The notes: a model not told the origin generated them from the letters alone. 64,000 nt of DNA from Odobenus rosmarus divergens (GCF_000321225.1 NW_004450404.1:845848-909847), one strand, 5' to 3'; counted from the first letter of the stretch, positions 37,402 through 49,150 are shown. A program made the numbers and translations.

Positions 37402-37611
37402 GGGGCACCTGGGTGGCTTAGTCAGTTAAGCATCAGACTCTTGGTTTCAGCTCAGGTCATGATCTCATGGATTCTGGGATTGAGCCCCACATCGGGCTCC
37501 AAGTTCAGTGCGGAGTCTGCTTGGGATTCTCTCTCTCCCTCTGCCCCTCCCCACCCCTCACACATGTGCTCTCTCTCTTTAAAAAAATAAAAAATAAAAA
37601 ACAAAAAAAAC
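37402..37611 (+). mobile_element. carnivore SINE, 42 bases after W7
   Basis: GGGGCACCTGGGTGGCTTAG head, mixed A/T tail. CCTGGCTGGAGC on both sides. It lies almost against the GC donor of W7. Confidence 0.95.
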
Positions 37612-37679
37612 CCTGGCTGGAGCAAAACACCCTTCAGACGACCTATAAAAGGAACTCAGTCCTTTGAAAAGTTGGGGGT

Positions 37680-37832
37680 GGGGCCCCTGGGTGGCTCAGG
37701 GTCCTGGGATCGAGCCCCGCATCGGGCTGCCTGCTCAGCGGGAGTCTTTTTCTCCCTCTGCTCCTCACCCTGCTCTTGTGCTCTCTGTCTCTCTCTCTGA
37801 CAAATAAATAAAATCTTAAAAAAAAAAAAAAA
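37680..37832 (+). mobile_element. carnivore SINE with internal deletion
   Basis: GGGGCCCCTGGGTGGCTCAG runs directly into GGTCCTGGGATCGAGCC, so the middle of the left half (about 40 bases) is missing. GAAAAGTTGGGG and GAAAGTTGGGG flank it. Confidence 0.92.
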
Positions 37833-38429
37833 AAGAAAGTTGGGGAGTGAGAATCACCTAATGGATGGGTGTGGCAGTCTTGGGAAAGGCCTAAGGGGGC
37901 TCTCCCAGGTACATCGTGATCTGTTCAGGAAATTTGTGCCTTGTGAGAATAGGCAACATGGAAAAAGAAGGAAAAGCTTCTGCAAGCAAATCCATGTCAA
38001 ATATGTGATTCTTCTCTGACATGCTGTCCAGCAGAAGGACAGATATGACATCTATTTTTTCATCTAACTCCCCCCTTAAATACTCAACAGAGTCCCTATT
38101 AAACTGTGGGGGAATAAACTTGCTGACATGACATTTTATGCCTTAAAGACTTGTAAACTTTAGAATCTCTTATTAAAATGGGAACACCGCAAGGAGAATT
38201 ATTAGACACCACTCCCCATACTTATTAGTCAACAACCCTTTGGCAATTAGTTATAACCCTGAGCCGAAAGGGAGCTCATGGGAACTAAGAATGGGGTGAT
38301 TGTTTGCAGGGGAGATGAGAAGAGCAGAGAGAAGAAAACTAAAGTGCAGGTGAGAGAGTAAAATACCCACATGAAGGAGGCTTTTGGCTTCACCCAAGAG
38401 GCAGTTTACCATGATGACCAAACCCATAG

Positions 38430-38645
38430 GCCTTGGCTTCAGGCCGCTGAGAGTCACATCCCATTTACCAGCTATGTGAACCCTGGGAAACTTACTTTAC
38501 CTCTCTGTTTTCTAATCTGTAAAATGGACATAATAATAATTCTGTTCTTTGGGGCTCTTATTGAGGACACAATGAAATGACCCATGGAAAACTCTCAGCG
38601 CAGAGCCTGCACTTGGGTGTTCTCAGTAAATGTTGGCTGTTGTTC
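38430..38645 (+). mobile_element. MIR SINE
   Basis: MIR blocks: CCAGCTATGTGAACCCTGGG, TCTGTTTTCTAATCTGTAAA, and a 3' end AGTAAATGTTGGCTGTTGTT. It lies in the W7-W8 intron. Confidence 0.88.
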
Positions 38646-38888
38646 ATCGCTTCCTGATTGGCGTGGGCCCTGTCCCCTGACACACACAGGCTGCACTTGC
38701 TTCCACATACAAGAGTGTGGTCTTGTCTTCGATTAAAGGGGTTGGTCCTCCAAGGAAGGCCTTCTCAAATTTCTATCTAAATCACATCCTTTGAACTGGT
38801 GATAATGTTCTGTGTTTGTTACATTTACTAAAATTGTCCTGTGTTATTAAGTCTATGTGTTTTAACATTTAGAACATCTTTATTTTAG

Positions 38889-38973
38889 GCTCAATCTACT
38901 CTAATTGAAACTCTGTACAGATACCGCTCTGACCTGCAAATCATCTTCAATGTCATTGACTCTGATCACTCAG
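38889..38973 (+). CDS. PPEF1: PPEF1 coding exon W8, first half of EF-hand loop
   Basis: The 85-nt exon encodes AQSTLIETLYRYRSDLQIIF followed by NVIDSDHS and leaves one base of a Gly codon. The last five residues, DSDHS, are positions 1-5 of a canonical EF-hand calcium loop. The exon boundary falls inside that loop, and W9 supplies GLISMEE. The acceptor is TTATTTTAG (ending 38888) and the donor is CAG|GTAAAT at 38974. Asp at positions 1 and 3 and Ser at 5 are good calcium ligands. Confidence 0.95.
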
Positions 38974-39852
38974 GTAAATGAGCGTTGACTAGTTCAGTAG
39001 CAGTAGAAAGCAAAGGGTGATCTGTTTCTCGGAAAGCAGAACTCTGTTTTCATCTGTTGCGTTCTTCGCCCAAACTTGATTTAACTCGGGGGGGAGGGGG
39101 GCGGGGATAAACTCATGTTTAATATTATTATTATTTTAGTTTGTCCAAAAACTTTATTCAAGACCTTACAGTTCCTATAGGCCTCTGTATCTATTAGACA
39201 AGAATAGCTCCTTTTATAAGTCACCACACAGATGAAAAGATAATTTCCTGGCCATTTAAACATAGTGGTTACTCCAGGCAATAAAAAGCATTCCTGGACT
39301 TCTGATTCTGCTTTTGGGACTCAGGGCCATGAAAATTCATTTCTGCTTGGCTTTGAGGCACAATTACTTGTTTTCAAACTCTAAAAAAAATTCGTTGGGT
39401 AATCCCCAACTGCAGAGATCATTGAATACCAAAGGGTCAATAATCAAAATATGAAAGTAAATCATTGCCTATAAAACATGGCAGAGCCATTGTTTACAAT
39501 CCTTTTATTGAGGGCCAGGGTATCTTCTCCCTCTGCTTTGATGTCCCTTTCCCTTAGATTTGAGATCTTACAATTTCTATACCACATAGTGTCCCACAGT
39601 CTACAATCTACCCTCATCCCTTCGGTGTAGACTCATTCCAGGTTTCGAATAATCTCAGGATCACTTGGTACTTGAATGTGACATATTATGTCTTATATTA
39701 ACAGTCTGACTTTTCTATTTCCTTCAGTGTCTTGATGGTCGGGGCATGTGAGTGAGCTTCTCATTAGGACTATTCAATCAGTATAACTTCCCCACCCCTC
39801 CATTAGATGGGTCTTAAAACCAACACTCATACATTCTTCTATATTCCTTTAG
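38974..39852. other. intron between W8 and W9, no feature seen
   Basis: Short intron without SINE or L1. A G-run (39089-39104) stands in it. Confidence 0.5.
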
Positions 39853-40061
39853 GCCTGATTTCCATGGAAGAATTTCGTGCCATGTGGAAACTCTTCAATA
39901 GTCACTACAGCATTCATATTGATGATTTTCAAGTTGATGAGCTCGCTGAAAGAATGGACTTAAACAAAGATGGAAGCATTGACTTTAATGAGTTTCTAAA
40001 GGCTTTCTATGTAGTGCATAAATTGGATAAGTTGAACAAATCAGATGGCAACCCTCCTTAA
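39853..40061 (+). CDS. PPEF1: PPEF1 terminal coding exon W9, EF-hands and stop
   Basis: The coding part (209 nt) completes the loop begun in W8 (loop bases 38958-38973 plus 39853-39872, ending in Glu at position 12). It then carries a second canonical EF-hand loop, DLNKDGSIDFNE, at 39957-39992, with D1, N3, D5, G6, D9 and E12 all present. The protein ends KLNKSDGNPP with TAA at 40059-40061. The acceptor is TATTCCTTTAG (ending 39852). Two intact EF-hands imply that calcium binding, and thus calcium control of the phosphatase, is retained. Confidence 0.96.
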
Positions 40062-40470
40062 CAAGAACTAGGACTTTCCCTCCTGTAAACTCTTGGGCCG
40101 AAATCACTGACGCCATCTTTCCAGAACCCTTGTAATTCATAATCAGTAGTAGAGAAAAGTAGACCCCCATTCATACCATGAGCAGATATATAATGTGGGT
40201 TTCTGAAGTCCCCATGAAGCGGTAATTGGTAAAACTAGATTAAATGTCAGCTGATAGTATTTGGCTCCAGTGTTAGGACTCACACAGTGCCAGGTAGAAA
40301 CTGGGTTTGAGCCTAGTGTTGGCCTCTTGGACCAGGAGACCAGAGCAGTTTGGAAACATGTTGAAAGGAACCCACAGAGCACCAGAGAAAAGTGCAACAT
40401 GTGTCAGTGACTGAGGGATGGGAGGAGGAATACCAAACTATTAATGGAATAAAATATGTCCATCTTTAAA
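40062..40470 (+). other. PPEF1: PPEF1 3' UTR
   Basis: The sequence downstream of the TAA is unique-looking (no SINE or L1 seen) up to a canonical poly(A) signal at 40448-40453. Cleavage is expected 10-30 bases later, so the end is an estimate. A later or alternative site cannot be excluded. Confidence 0.65.
40448..40453 (+). promoter_or_regulatory. PPEF1: poly(A) signal of PPEF1
   Basis: AATAAA lies 387 bases after the stop codon, followed by a T-rich stretch (ATATGTCCATCTTT) that can serve as downstream element. It is the first canonical hexamer after the stop. Confidence 0.65.
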
Positions 40471-40819
40471 CTCAATCTTCTTTGGAGACCATAAACCAGT
40501 GATTCTCAATCGTGGGGGAACCATACTTGAGGGATGGGGGCCATATCAGATTCTTGGTGGGAGAGTATTGTTTGAAAAAGCCTATTTTTTCCTGTCTGTT
40601 GGAGATACAAAGTGAACACAATTCAGATTGAACCCTAGAGTTAATATGGTTTGACACCTTCATTGGTGAGATGGGGCCTTGGTTATGCATACACTGTGCA
40701 ATTTATTCTGCTATTCCGATTGCATATCAAACATAATAGATTTCTCCTTAAAGGCGAGTATGTGTTTCATTTTTTTCTAATTTTGAGAACCTTAAGATCT
40801 ATCAGTATGCCAGGTTAGA

Positions 40820-41520
40820 TATCCACAACCCTACCTGGTACACACACCAGGAATAATGGATAAAATATAACAAATTTCGTTTTTAAATGCATAGCTGAGC
40901 TGGCAAGAAAGTAATAGAAACCCCTAGTGGGCAAGAAAAAAAAGAACATAATTAAAACTGTAGCAATACTAACGTCAGACAGGATATAGACTTTGAGGCA
41001 AAAAATATCATTAGGGATAAGAGGGGTCATTACTGAATGCTAAGAGGAACGATTCACCAAGAGGATAGAATTATAAACGTATATGCATCTAATAACAGAG
41101 CTTTAAATTTTATAATGCAAAAATTGACATAACTACTAGGAAAAATTGGTAGAGGGAGATTTTTAATATACTTATGTCAGGAATTGACCATGTATATAAA
41201 AAAATAGTGTATAGACTTTTGGACAACCCAGTTAATCCACCTAATTGCAATTGTGTATGTGTGTGTACAATTTTAGAGAATACACATTGTTTTCAAGCAC
41301 ACATGGAACATTTGTAAGAGTTGACCATGTATTAGACTACAACACATATCTCAAATACCAAGCAACCAAAAACAAAGATACTACATTCTCTGATCATAAT
41401 GCAGTTAAATTAGAAACAACATAACCATATTAATGAGTGAAAAGGAATATAACTGTAGCTCTACCAGAAATTGCTAAAAACAGTTCACAAGAATACTGTA
41501 ACCATTTTTAAAAATAGGCG
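40820..41520 (+). mobile_element. old sense L1 ORF2 fragment
   Basis: Endonuclease-to-RT linker of L1 in the sense direction (AGGATATAGACTTTGAGGCA, GAATACACATTGTTTTCAAG, CTACATTCTCTGATCATAAT). Decayed. Confidence 0.75.
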
Positions 41521-41619
41521 AATGGACTGTTTCTTAGAGAAAAATGTAATTTACTAAGACTGACTCAAGAACAAAAGGAGGGTCTGAAGAGACACAACCA
41601 TTAAAGAATGTGATGGATT

Positions 41620-42180
41620 TGCAATGTGTCAATTTGGCTAGGCTGAACTGCATTTCTCAGAATTCCTGTTCTTGTATGTTTCTGGTTAATGTGGGTGGCC
41701 AGGGAGATTCATGAGTGACTGGGAAGGCAAAGGGAGGTAGCGGCCGCAGCGTAGCTTGCACACACTGTTGCTGAGCTGCTGAGTCACTTTGTTGAGGTCA
41801 AGTGGCCCGAAATTGCTCTAAGTTCCACCTGGATCCTCCGTCAGCTTCTTTGATTCCTGGGCCAGGTGTGTGTGTTTAGTTCCATTGGCGAAGGAGCCTG
41901 GCTTCTGCAGGTGACCTCATCACTAACGCCCGAGGCGGTAAGAAGGAACTCAGTCTACAGTCCGTTCTTGTGGGAGGCCAGCTTGTACTGAGGGGGGGGT
42001 GTCGTCGAGCCGGCTTTTCATCTTCCCCTCCTGACTACCTGCCCTGTGGATTCCGAGCTCCAACACCAGGTATGGCGTCTTCCTGAGACTGCTTAACCAG
42101 CTCCCACATTTGCATAAACCCCTTCTACTGGTTTTATGTATATATGGAACCCCAACTGATACAGAGTTTCATACTGAGAG
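41620..42180 (+). mobile_element. LTR remnant, ERVL-like (tentative)
   Basis: Starts TGTGATGGATTTGCAATGTG and ends near AACTGATACAGAGTTTCATA, with a CTGAGAGTGG motif that resembles the sequence after ERVL-type LTRs. No coding capacity. The family is uncertain and other LTR groups are possible. Confidence 0.4.
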
Positions 42181-42202
42181 TGGTTCCAAAAGAACAGAAT
42201 CT

Positions 42203-42371
42203 TTTTTTTTTGAGAGCAAGAGCAAGAGTGCAAGCAGGGGGAGTGGCAGGCAGAGGGAGAAGCAGGCTCCCCACTGAGCAAGGAGCCCAATGTGGGGCTC
42301 TATCCCAGAACCCTGGGATTGTGACCTGAGCCAAAGGCATCTGCTCAACCAACTAGACACCCAGGTGCCCC
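42203..42371 (-). mobile_element. carnivore SINE, diverged
   Basis: Complement SINE ending ACCAACTAGACACCCAGGTG followed by CCCCC. The tail poly-T is at 42203-42211. Confidence 0.85.
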
Positions 42372-42719
42372 CAAATAACAAAATCTTGATGAATCCTCTG
42401 AATGTGTACAACCTGATGTATATAGAGCTTCTGCCCCATTATTGTGCGTGAAAATCCACTGATAATCCCAGGATACTGGTTTTAAGAAATGTCCAACCCC
42501 TGGTGGTTGAGGATGAGTCTTTTTGTTGCTTCCTGAGTATCATTTGGTTATCTATTCTTGGTTTTTTTCTGGAACTCTCATTTTCTTCCTTGGGCTTCTA
42601 ATCTCTGGAATTAAATGCCTTTGTTGGAAATTTTACCTAAAAATGTACTTAGATTTTACTGAAGATTGTTATTGAATGTTGTGAAACTTCTGCTTGAAAC
42701 ACGAGCTCCGCGTAACCAC

Positions 42720-43070
42720 ATTTCAATTTTATAAAGTATATATGTACAATATAGAGTTGTGAAATCTCAATTTATATTTATTACAAATGAGATGGAACAT
42801 CTTTTTGTTGGCCAGTCTGTTTTAAGAAAATGTTGTTCTTTTGCTCATTTTTCTAATAGCTACTTGTCTTTATTATTGATTTCTAGGAACTTTAAAACTC
42901 TCCTTGATACTAATCCTTTATCTGGGGAGCAGATTATCTTTTCCAGTATGTGACTTTATTTTTCCCTTTTTTCTGACATAAATATATTTTTAAGGTTTTA
43001 TTTTAATTCCAGTTAACATACAGTGTTATCTTAGTTTCAGGTGGACAATATAGTGATTCAGGTTTTTTTT
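42720..43070 (-). mobile_element. two short antisense L1 fragments
   Basis: 42720-42960 is an old L1 3' piece (GAGATGGAACATCTTTTTGT). 42980-43070 is a younger L1 3' end (CAGTTAACATACAGTGTTAT). Confidence 0.65.
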
Positions 43071-43100
43071 AAGTTTCCTGCTGACAGATTTTTAAGAAGT

Positions 43101-43785
43101 CTTTTTTTGTTTAGTTTTTATTTCATAATTCTAAACTGCGATTCAGCTAGACTTGGAGGGGAATAAGGAAAATATGGAACCCGTAGAGCTGCAGCAAGAG
43201 CTCAAAGATTGTAGGATATTTTGAGCAGATGGGGGTGAAGGGGTGCCCTCCGGAGCTGCAGAAGGAACAGTCTGGTAGTTAGAAAACACAAGTCAAATTT
43301 ATGAGATTCGTCCTCAGTCGGCAATAGTGATCTTCTTGCTGGTCTTGCCATTCCCGGACCCAGAGCACTCCATGGCATCCACAATATTCCTGCCCTCTCT
43401 CACCTTGCCAAACACCACATGCTTGCCATCTGACCACTCAGGCTTTGGCAGTGGAGGTGAAAAACTGGGAACCATTTGTGTGAGGGCCAGCATTTGCCCT
43501 GGACAAGATGCCAGGACCCGCGTGCTTCAGGAAGAAATTCTCATCAAATTTCTCCCCATAGTTGGACTGGCCGCCAGTGCCATGATGGCGTGTGACGTCA
43601 CCACCCTGGCACAGAAATTGCAGAATAATACTGTGAAAGCAGGAACCTTTATCCTTTCTCCACAGTGCTCAGAGCACGGAAGTTCTCTGCTGTCACTGAA
43701 CTTTGCCAACAGCTCATAGGAGCCGCGGGCCAAGGGCTCACGGTCCGCAGCGGTATGGAAGAACGGGGCGGGGGGGGGGGGCGGG
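43101..43785 (-). pseudogene. PPIA: PPIA (cyclophilin A) processed retrocopy
   Basis: The minus strand carries cyclophilin A mRNA without introns, from near the start (GAGCCCTTGG, about 43745) through [17 protein letters not shown], a FDEN-type segment and [18 protein letters not shown]. The stop is followed by a ~200-base 3' UTR, an ATTTCATAATTC/AATAAAA signal and a short A-run read as T at 43102-43113. Frameshifts and deletions (for example after ALST.EKG) break it into several frames. The first few codons are degraded into a G-run. It is a dead copy. Confidence 0.93.
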
Positions 43786-43928
43786 GAGGGTTCCAGGGCA
43801 GCGTCTGCAAGGCTTGAGCAGAAGTTTTAAATGTCAATTTACCTAGCCTGTCTTCTCCATTATAATTTGTGCCTTTTGCATCTTGTCTAAAAACAAATAT
43901 TCTTTCCAACCCTGGAAATACAAAGATC

Positions 43929-44535
43929 CAGTCGTTGCTTATTATTTGCCAGTTCTGTATTTGCAAATTCACCTACTCACTGAAATTTGTAACCCTAAAT
44001 CAACATTTATGGCGGCCGTGTGCAAGGTAGTGAAATTTGGAGTCAAAGGTGTACCAGCTGAGGTCAAACAAGGCAATGCTCTGCCTTCGGGTTCAGTTCT
44101 CTGACTGTAAACAAGCGTCCTTCGCATGGTGTATTTAGTGCCCCCCTTTTTTTGTATTTTTGTGCTTTGTGTTGGTGATTTCACTGTTCAAAATGATCCT
44201 CAAACGTAGTGCTGAAGGGCTTTCTAGTGTTGTTCCTAAGCGCAAGAAGGCCCTGGGGTGGGATGGGGGAGTGAGATGGTGGGGGTGGGGGGGGGAAATG
44301 GTCAGTTGAAAACAGGTGTGTTGGGTAAGCTTCCTTCAGGCTGAGGTTGAGCACTGCTGGCCCAAGTTCAGTGTTAATAAATCAGCTCTATGTATGAAGT
44401 GAGGTGTCTTTGAACAGAAACACGTAAAAGGAGGTCAATTGTTGATGAATTGACGAAAATCTTGTGACCAGAGGCTGGCAGGGCCCAAGCCCTGTCTTCC
44501 CCGGGAGCAGAACTTCAGTATTCACAAAACTGTAC
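43929..44535. mobile_element. Tigger-family non-autonomous DNA element
   Basis: Starts CAGTCGTTGCTTATTATTTG and contains the remnant CAAACGTAGTGCTGAAGGGC / CCTAAGCGCAAGAAGG, a decayed Tigger transposase start. Near the right end is GTGACCAGAGGCTGGCAGGG. The subfamily (Tigger4/7-like) is from memory. The right end is frayed. Confidence 0.65.
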
Positions 44536-44559
44536 ATTTCAGGTTTTCTGTGAAATCTG

Positions 44560-44880
44560 TTGGATTTTGCTGGGAACTGCCTTAAATTTATAGATTAACC
44601 TGGAGAGAACTGACATCTTTACTATATCGAGTCTGCCTATCCATAAACATGGTGTATTTTTTTTCCAATTAGTTTAGTCTTCTCTAATGTCTTTTAATAA
44701 AGAATTTTTCATTATCATTACAATCTCTTCAAAAAGATTTATTCTAAGATACATGATGGGCTTTCTCCTATTTTATCTTTTTCAATCCTGCTGGCTCTTT
44801 TGTTCATAGGGTTTAGTTCTTTTAGGATTTGTTTTCTTCCTTTCTCGTCTTCATTTTATATGTATTTCTTTGATAATCTC
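44560..44880 (-). mobile_element. antisense L1 ORF2 fragment
   Basis: Complement of L1: TTATAGATTAACCTGGAGAG, CTTTACTATATCGAGTCTGC and CATAAACATGGTGTATTTT. Confidence 0.7.
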
Positions 44881-46180
44881 TTTTGGGCTATCTCTCTGTG
44901 TTTAGCGTTCCTGGGGGTATAATTCTATATGCAGACTCTTGATCGGGTTGGATTGTTCCCTCATGGGCTCTGCCGTTTTTTATTGTGAGCTCCTCCTTAG
45001 CAGGGCTTGTGGGGTTTTTTCCTGGGTAAAATCCCATGATATTTGGGATGTGGGCGCAATTCTTCAGAGAAGTTTTTTGTTTGCTTCTGCCTTGGGCCAT
45101 GGTAGTATCACTGCTTGAGGAATAATTCTGTTAGAGTCTGGAGTTTCTGAACTATGTGGGTAGAGTAAAAGCAATGTGAACTGTGGTCCTGTGGTTTTGA
45201 GTTCTCAGAGAGCTTTTCTTTTTTTCCCACCCAAAGCCCTGTGTCCTGTGGTCTCTCTTGTTTTTAAGTCTTTTCATAAATAAAAGAGTCCCTTAAGGGT
45301 CTTGCTTTATGCAAAGTACTCAGTTCCAGTTTCCTACCTCCCAAAGCTTCATTTATTACCCCTGTGTGGGAATTAACACCAAACCCCTGGGTTCTGGAGA
45401 CAAATACCCTCCCCCATTAGCGCTAGCACTCACCCCTGTGCTTTCTCACTTCCCTCTTTGTTTCTGGCACCTGGGGATTTGCTTTTAGTATTTGTGAGCT
45501 TAGCTGCACATTTAAAATAATTATGTTACATTTTACCCAGTACTTCTAGGTGATTATGGTAAAAGGATTTTCAAGTTGTCAGAGTCCACCGTATTGCTAA
45601 AAGCCAATAAATAGATTTTTTTGGTATCTACTGCTATTTGTTAATAATCTTGGTATCTACTGCTATTTGTTAATAATCTTCATATTTTTACTTGGGCAAT
45701 GATTGATGTTCACAATATGCCATGGTGCTGGAATTATGCAATACTGTCATTTAGTGAGTCTCAGTTGTTAAACTTCGGTACAACTTCTCTCTAATCTTCC
45801 TCTTTAATGTTTTAAATTTTTTTTTTACACAAATGGGATATTTTTTATACATTTTTTAAAGAAACAAGGGCCCCTTTTTTTCCTTCATAACATAATCATG
45901 GCCTTCATCATCCTTTCTCCCTCACCTAGGGAAGCCATGTGAACCCACTATATGGCCTTCCATATTTTTATCTGTCCCATATGAACCTATACAGACTTAT
46001 ATCTATCCTCGTGCAAGCATATATTTACATACACAGTAATCCATAAGGTGGTTTTATTATTGCATACTGTATAAAAATGAGATTCTATTCTACTTGTTTT
46101 TCTGAGTTCTTTTCTCAACCAATAATACTTAGTTGAAATCCCTACAAGTTATAATGCATCTAATTCTTTTTCTTTTTTGA
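44881..46180. other. intergenic, unassigned, with a 29-bp tandem duplication
   Basis: No gene seen. A perfect 29-bp direct repeat stands at 45621-45649 and 45650-45678. The rest is probably old repeat DNA. Confidence 0.4.
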
Positions 46181-46512
46181 ATGCACACATCAGGGTACTG
46201 CTTGGTGAACCTCCACAATGAATACACCCATGTAACCACCCAGATCAAGAAACGGAACATGACCAGTATCCCAGAATCCCCCTCATGCCTCCTTCCATGT
46301 TTCTCCCCCATCTCCCATCCAAGAGTAACTATCACTGTGATTTGTAACCTCGTAGATATTTTTTAGCCTGCTTTGTATACATGGAATCATTCAGTACCTA
46401 CTCTTTTGTGCAACATTGTATTTATGACATTAACAAGGTTGTTGTATGTAGTTGTAGTTTGTTCATTCTGGTTATTCTCTAATCCCCTGTTGTGTGAATA
46501 TACTAGAATTTA

Positions 46513-46709
46513 TTTTATTTTTATTTTAAGGTTTTATTTATTTGACAGAGAGAGACAGCGAGAGAGGGAATACAAGCAGGGGGAGTGGGAGAGGGAGAAG
46601 CAGGCTTCCCGCCGAGCAGGGAGCCTGACACGGAACTCGATCCCATGACCCCAAGATCATGATCTGAGCCAAAGGCAGACGCTTAATGACTGAGCCACCT
46701 AGGCGCCCC
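46513..46709 (-). mobile_element. carnivore SINE
   Basis: Complement SINE. ATACTAGAATTTAT and ATACCAGAATTTAT flank it. Confidence 0.95.
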
Positions 46710-47349
46710 TATACCAGAATTTATCCACTCTACTACTGAGAGACTTTGGGGTAATTATGGACCGTGCTACCATGAACATTTTTGTTCACTAATTTTTCTT
46801 TTTAATGGCCATATGATAATTCAGTGCTATGGAGGACCATTCTTGATTCAGCCAGCCTGCTTTTGATAGGCGTTTACTTTGTTTCCAGCTCTCGACCCCT
46901 AAGGCAAAGCTGCAATAAATATTGAATGTATGTCCCTACATAGGGGTACTAATCCATCCCTACTAATGGGACAGACTGCCAGAAGTTGAATTGCTGGTTA
47001 GTATAGTAATTGTCTTTGAAAATTAAGAGCTGAGCTGTTGTTTTGTCTTCCTAAAATTCTGTGGCAATGCCATTTCCATCAGTAATGTATGAAAATTCCC
47101 TCTTCCTCATCTCGACTAGCATTAGATGTTATAGTTCTGTTTTGTGACTCTGGGTACAAAATGATCTCATAAGTTCTTTATATTCTCTCCTAGAGAATTT
47201 GTGCATCTTTTCATGTGTTTGGACATGCTGTTCTGTGGGTTGTGTATTTGTATTTTTTGTTCATTTTTTCTTTTGAGCTCTTCATCTTATCAGTTGGTAT
47301 TTTCATATAATATAGAAATTAACCCTTTGTCATTTGTTAGAAATTTTTT

Positions 47350-47558
47350 TTTTAAGATTATTTATTTGACAGAGAGAGACACAGCNNNNNNNNNNNNNNN
47401 NNNNNNNNNNNNNNNNNNNNNNNNNNNNNNNNNNNGGGAGAGGGAGAAGCAGGCTTCCCGCCGAGCAGGGAGCCTGATGCGGGGCTCGATCCCAGGACCC
47501 CGGGATCATGACCTGAGCCGGAGGCAGATGCTTAACAACTGAGCCACCCAGGCGCCCC
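47350..47558 (-). mobile_element. carnivore SINE containing an assembly gap
   Basis: Complement SINE with a run of 50 N at 47386-47435. TGTTAGAAA(A/C)TTTT flanks it. Confidence 0.93.
47386..47435. other. assembly gap (50 N)
   Basis: Exactly 50 N. By comparison with the SINE at 46513-46709 the missing sequence should be near 27 bases of GA-rich SINE. Confidence 0.95.
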
Positions 47559-47636
47559 TATGTTAGAAACTTTTGTCCACATCTCATCTGTTGACTTTGT
47601 CGTGTTACCTTTGCCTTACAAAAGGTCTTATATTGG

Positions 47637-47839
47637 GGCGCCTGGGTGGCTCGGTTGGTTAAGCGTCTGCCTTCGGCTCAGGTCATGATCCTGGGGTCCT
47701 GGGATCAAGCCCCATGCGGGGGGCTCTGCTCGGCGGGAAGCCTGCTTCTCCCTCTCCCACTCCCCCTGCTTGTGTTCCCTCTCTTGCTGTCTCTCTCTGT
47801 CAAATAAATAAATAAAATCTTTAAAAAAAATAAATATTA
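47637..47839 (+). mobile_element. carnivore SINE, young-looking
   Basis: GGGGCGCCTGGGTGGCTCGG head, full body, (AAATA)n tail. AAAGGTCTTATATT and AAAAGTCTTATATT flank it. Confidence 0.96.
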
Positions 47840-48956
47840 AAAAGTCTTATATTTTATGTAGTAAATATATCCATATTTGCTTTTTTACTTTCATAATATG
47901 TATTTTTTAATTTTTAACTTTTGAGTATAGTTGACGCAGTGTTACATTAGTTTTGGTTGTACAGGGTAGTGATTCAACAAAGTGTAGACTGTCTGTCCTG
48001 ATACATCCCTATTACAACAGCATTGACTGTGTGCCTTATGCTGTGTCTTTTATTCCCCTGACTCATTCCATAACTGGAAGCCTGTATCTCCCACTGCCCT
48101 TCACCCATTTTACTCAACACAGTCCTCCCTCCCCTCAGGCAACCATCAGCTTGTTCTCTGTATTTATAGGTTTGATTCTGCTTTTTATTTGTTTGTTTTT
48201 TTAAGATTCCACTTATGAGTGAAGTCATATATTGGTCTTCATCTGACTTATTTCTCTTAGCATAACACCCTCTAGGTCCATCCATGTTGTCGCATGACCT
48301 CATCCTCTTTTATGGCTGCATAATATGCCATTGAATGTATGTATATACACACACATCCCACATCTTCCTTATTTATTTATCAGTGGACACTTAGGTTGCT
48401 TCCATATCTTGACTATCATAAATAAAGCAGCAGTAAACATAGGGGTGCATCTTTTTGAAGTAGTGTTTTTGTTTTCTTTGGGTAAATACCCAGTAGTGGA
48501 ATTCTGGGATCATATGGTAGTTCTATTTTTAAATTTTCAAGGAGTCTCCATTACTGTTTTCCATAGTGGCTGCACCAATTTGCATTCCCGCCAGCGGTGT
48601 ATGAGGGTTCCTTTTTCTCCACATCCTCACCAATACTTGTTACTTGTGTTTTTGACATTCTGACAGGTGTGTGGTGATCTCTCACTGAGGTTTTGATGTA
48701 TATATTTCCCTGATGAGTGATGTTGAGCATCTTTTCATGTGTCTGTTGGCCATCTGTATGTCTTCTTTAAAAGTCTATTCAGGTCTTCTGCCCATTTTTA
48801 AATTGGATTTTTTTTTTTTTAGTATTGAGTTGTACAAGGTCTTTATATTTTTTGGATATTAACTCCTTATCAGATATGTCATTTGTAAATATATTTTCTT
48901 ATTCAGGAGGTTGTCTTTTTGTTTTGTTGATGGTTTCCTTCACCGTGTAAAAGTTT

Positions 48957-49150
48957 TTTTTTTTTTTTTTTTAAGATTTTATTTATTTATTTGAGAGAGA
49001 ATGAGAGATAGCACGAGAGGGAAGAGGGTCAGAGGGAGAAGCAGACTCCCCATTGAGCAGGGATCCCGATGTGGGACTCGATCCCGGGACTCCAGGATCA
49101 TGACCTGAGCCGAAGGCAGTTGCTTAACCAACTGAGCCACCCAGGCGCCC
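48957..49150 (-). mobile_element. carnivore SINE
   Basis: Complement SINE. GTAAAAGTT stands on both sides. Confidence 0.95.

Larger units (their letters stand above)
46181..47885 (-). mobile_element. old antisense L1 3' region carrying three SINEs
   Basis: Complement of an L1M 3' UTR (AATACACCCATGTAACCACC, AAGAAACGGAACATGACCAG) running back to ORF2 near 47340 and resuming at 47560-47636. Interrupted by SINEs at 46513, 47350 and 47637. Confidence 0.7.

Noticed and set aside
43327..43719. 130-residue plus-strand frame
   Set aside because: It is the antisense shadow of the PPIA retrocopy.
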